A stretch of DNA of 64,000 nt from Crotophaga sulcirostris (Eukaryota > Chordata > Aves > Cuculiformes > Crotophagidae): contig VYZB01000117.1 in NCBI GenBank assembly GCA_013397455.1, positions 1,467,412-1,531,411 on the forward strand, read 5' to 3'. The notes under the pieces were generated by a model. The model was given only the letters and a program-made list of their open reading frames with translations. It was not told where the DNA came from and ran no database searches. The translations under genes and the position numbers were made by a program. Of this stretch, positions 61,181-64,000 are shown piece by piece; position 1 is the first letter of the stretch; every line of letters starts with the position of its first letter.

Positions 61181-62817
61181 TTTAACATGCTTCAACAGCA
61201 GGTTTTTTGGTCCTCCTTGTACCTGGAAGCCGTGTTTGAAGAGAAGTAATAGACTGGCAGAACATTTTAATATCATAGTTAGGCAAGCTGGACATCATCA
61301 AGAAAGACCATAGATGCTGAAATTCCAAGGGAAGAAAAGGTAGCAATGAAGTAAATAACCCAGCAATGTCTCTTTCCTCCCTCACAGTTCTGGCAACAAG
61401 GAAATTAGCTTTGATGGTTTTCAATACCACAACACAACTGAAACCCAAAGGAAACAACTTTTCTCCTCCAAACTTTATCACAGTGCTCACAAATTCCCTG
61501 CCCTGGAAAAGGCAGGCTTCGTCTACCCACTCTTTCATCTGTCTTCTGTGCAGCTGTAGATGTAAATTCTGCTTTAAGAAAAAGAAATTTGAAAGAGGAA
61601 TTTGAGATCTTGTACCTCAGCCAAGATTCAATCTACTTTTTAACGTCAGCAAATTGGAAAATCTCTGCGTAACTTGGAAGTTGAAATAAATGAGCTCTGA
61701 GATCTCTGCCTCGATGGGAGGATTTTCTTTTTTTTTTTGTCTTTTCTTCTTCTTGGCTGTTTGTGAGTATTTTCTTATTTCCTGAGCTTTCTTGCCTCTC
61801 TGCTTACTGTGTTGCAAGTGAAATAAATAAGCATTTGATGGTACAGTCTTTTAGGGAACAGGGAGAAGAGGGCAAACTGCCCAGCTAAAGACATCATAAG
61901 CAGATACGTTCTAGAGAAAAAGGTGGGAAAGATACAGATGCCTCTGCAAATGCCAGATTCAAAGACTCATTTCCAGATACAGGATCCCAGACTGTTTGGA
62001 GACAAACAGCTGCACTGTGAAGTGAAGTCAAGAGCAGGTATTAAACGATATAAGACAGCCTACAGGAAAAAGAAATTGCTACCCTCACCCCATGCACTGT
62101 TCAGTCAAGACCTCGCAAAGGTTCAGTCAGCCACTGTGAAGCTCAGGATGGCAAATCCTGTTTTGGTGTTTTAGTTTTATAGTATCATGCACCTGGGAGA
62201 AGTGCTCAGGGTCCTGACTGAGGAGAAGGATTTTTCTGAAAAGGATCTATAAAAGCCTTGCATGAAACCTCAGAGCATCCAGGCTAAGAAACAGGAAATG
62301 CTGAAAACAGATTAATCCCTCTCCTCTTCAGGATCTAAGTGTATTAGCACAATATTCATTTAAGTCCTGTCTTTAAGATAAGAACCACCTTTCAAAGAGA
62401 CCACTGGAAGTGCAAGGGTCTGCCTAGGATGTAGATGTGGGATCATAGGTATGAAACCTCTGGGAACACAAGCCAGGCCAGATCACGATCACTTCATCTC
62501 CCTGTCAGCTGGTTTTGCTTAATAAAATCTTGTTCCATAACAATTCCCCTCTTATGCAAGGTGAGGAACCCTGCCTGGAGGAGCAGACAGGATTATGGAG
62601 TTAACACCAAGCTGGGCAATGTCAAAATCTTATCAACTGTTTCAACAATAAGAGGATGTTACTTTGAAATTGTTGGGAAAAACACACATGAAAAACAAGC
62701 TATGGTAATGAATTTTAAGAAGTAATTTAATGCTGCTTGTAAGAGGGGAGCATGATGAACTGATGAACAGTCTAATTAAGACTAATTTATGAATAATAAT
62801 TAAATCTAAATAGCCTC

Positions 62818-62848
62818 TGTGTGTATGCATGTGTATGTGTGTTTGTGC
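62818..62848. repeat. Imperfect (TG)n microsatellite
   Basis: About 31 bases of GTGTGTATGCATGTGTATG-type sequence. Confidence 0.85.
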
Positions 62849-63494
62849 AAATAGTGAGTCTGCCTCAGCACTTGGTAATCCTGTGAGTGTTTTGGCAAGG
62901 GTGCTAATGAACCATAAAGTACAGAGATCTAGTTGTCTGACAACGCTTCATAATAAGCAACAAGAAATGAAGTGTAAAAAGGGTTGGGATATGAATGCAT
63001 TAAATGTTTCTGTATTTTTACACTTGTATGAAAAGAGCGAGCCACCAATTAAGGGAATTGTACCAGGGGCATTTCAGATACACACTCTGATCACTCCTGA
63101 TCCTGAAGAAAAGAAGGTTTTGTTTGTCTTGCATCAGTTTTAAGAATCACACACCAAATTCCTTGATGCAAGGTTATTAAAAATATTTTTTATCTGTCAT
63201 AAAGCAAAAGCTATGAATTCCCTAGGAGGAGAAATAAGGGAAAATAAATGTCTCCTCTCATTTGCTGTAAAGCAATAGTTGCAGACCCAGCAACAAGTTT
63301 TTATATATTTTGGTCTCTGGTTCTTATTTCTCAAACAAGTGTTTCTAAGCAGTATTATATTTATGCTGCTGATAACATGTAGAGCAATGTTTCTTGGCAC
63401 ATTGCAGAGGAACTGAAAGAAGAAAAAATAACATTTTCCATTTCTTTGTTTCTTTGCAAGGAACACTCATTAAGAACTTTGCTGAGAGATCACA

Positions 63495-63640
63495 CTAATG
63501 CGATCACTGTCTCTCTATATTTTTTAGCACTCGGGCATAAGATGTATAAGCAAAAGAACGAATTACCTACTTTTTACATAGAACACTGGAGAAATTACTG
63601 CTGCAGTACTGTGCAGTTTTCGTGTCCAAGCATTAAAAAA
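63495..63640 (+). mobile_element. Possible old CR1 ORF2 fragment
   Basis: CTAATGCGATCACTG at about 63497, TTAGCACTCGGGCATAAG at about 63524, then TGCTGCAGTACTGTGCAGTT and TTCGTGTCCAAGCATTAAAA at 63598-63637 resemble, in order, the ANAIL, [13 protein letters not shown] and following blocks of old CR1 ORF2. Divergence is high and the fit is by eye. Confidence 0.35.
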
Positions 63641-64000
63641 ATAGAAGGAACTTAGTGGAGAGCTAAAAGGGTGTCTGTCAAGCATGGTTTCTTAAAAGAT
63701 GCCAGAGGTGTTTGGTTGGAAGGTTAAGAGGCTATGGAATCATTCTCTATAGGGGCTTCTAACCTGACCTGTGGTGAACAGCAAGGTCCCAAAATCAGCC
63801 AGCTCAGGAATCAGGCTGGAGGATGTTGTGAAAACAAGTAATAGGGATTACCATTTGGAGCTGTGGTCTCCATCTTTATTCCTTAAGAAATTCTAAGTGA
63901 AGAGTTTCCTGCAGACTAAGAATGGGAATTCTGGCCTTAATGCAGGGACAGAGGATGCTGGCTGCTTGCAGCAGGGATATATTTAGAAGTCATTGGTTTA

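Larger units (their letters stand above)
61181..64000. other. No gene recognised
   Basis: Contains a pyrimidine-rich tract near 61725-61752, a (TG)n tract at 62818-62848 and a possible old CR1 piece at 63495-63640. A 104-codon plus-strand frame at 62829-63143 starts inside the (TG)n tract and is not recognised. Confidence 0.45.

Noticed and set aside
1..64000. CRISPR array, tRNA, rRNA or bacterial operon
   Set aside because: No regularly spaced direct repeats, no tRNA cloverleaf or rRNA core motifs were noticed, and the repeat content is avian.

Overview
The window looks like intergenic or intronic DNA from a bird. The evidence is many truncated CR1 (chicken repeat 1) LINE copies on both strands, avian-type endogenous retrovirus LTRs, moderately AT-rich CpG-poor sequence, and scaffold-style N gaps. 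I found no convincing protein-coding gene, rRNA, tRNA, CRISPR array or bacterial-type operon. The CR1 content cannot fix the species. Several copies share a variant 3' end built on the octamer ATACTGTG, which suggests a lineage with its own recently active CR1 subfamily.

Layout. Positions 1-14 kb are mostly featureless with CR1 3' ends near 2.6-3.15, 4.5 and 9.7 kb, and a very old CR1-like fragment at 8.0-8.6 kb. At 14.1-14.9 kb lies a plus-strand ERV LTR followed by a tRNA-Lys-like primer binding site. From 16.4 to 22.6 kb there are four CR1 3' ends of the ATACTGTG-tailed type. From 22.6 to 31 kb no repeat is recognised; this stretch holds one weak candidate first exon with a signal-peptide-like start (29.34-29.57 kb, minus) and one unexplained open frame (24.4 kb). 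From 31 to 40.7 kb there are CR1 copies, including one whose 3' tail abuts a reverse-transcriptase fragment (35.9-36.3 kb), a (GGAA)n tract beside a CR1 end (38.5 kb), and a long, very degenerate old CR1 (39.5-40.7 kb). A second LTR type lies at 42.2-42.9 kb on the minus strand.

From 45,046 to 49,118 a 2,036-base unit appears twice, separated by a single N, with one base difference found. This is most likely a false duplication at a contig join. At 58.4-58.8 kb a 16-N gap sits inside conflicting CR1 copies, another probable assembly fault. From 50.2 to 51.5 kb the minus strand carries a decayed hAT-type (ZBED/GTF2IRD2-like) transposase, the most interesting non-CR1 item. A solo-like LTR of the same family as the 14-kb one lies at 56.6-57.4 kb in opposite orientation, and a GC-rich patch that looks like another dispersed repeat lies at 60.6-61.2 kb.

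There is no set of genes working together here. I looked for an undescribed system and did not find one. The items worth checking are the transposase relic, the assembly duplication, the variant CR1 tail, the candidate exon at 29.5 kb and a few homeodomain-site-rich stretches that could be conserved non-coding elements. All family assignments are by eye from memory of the families; no database search was run.
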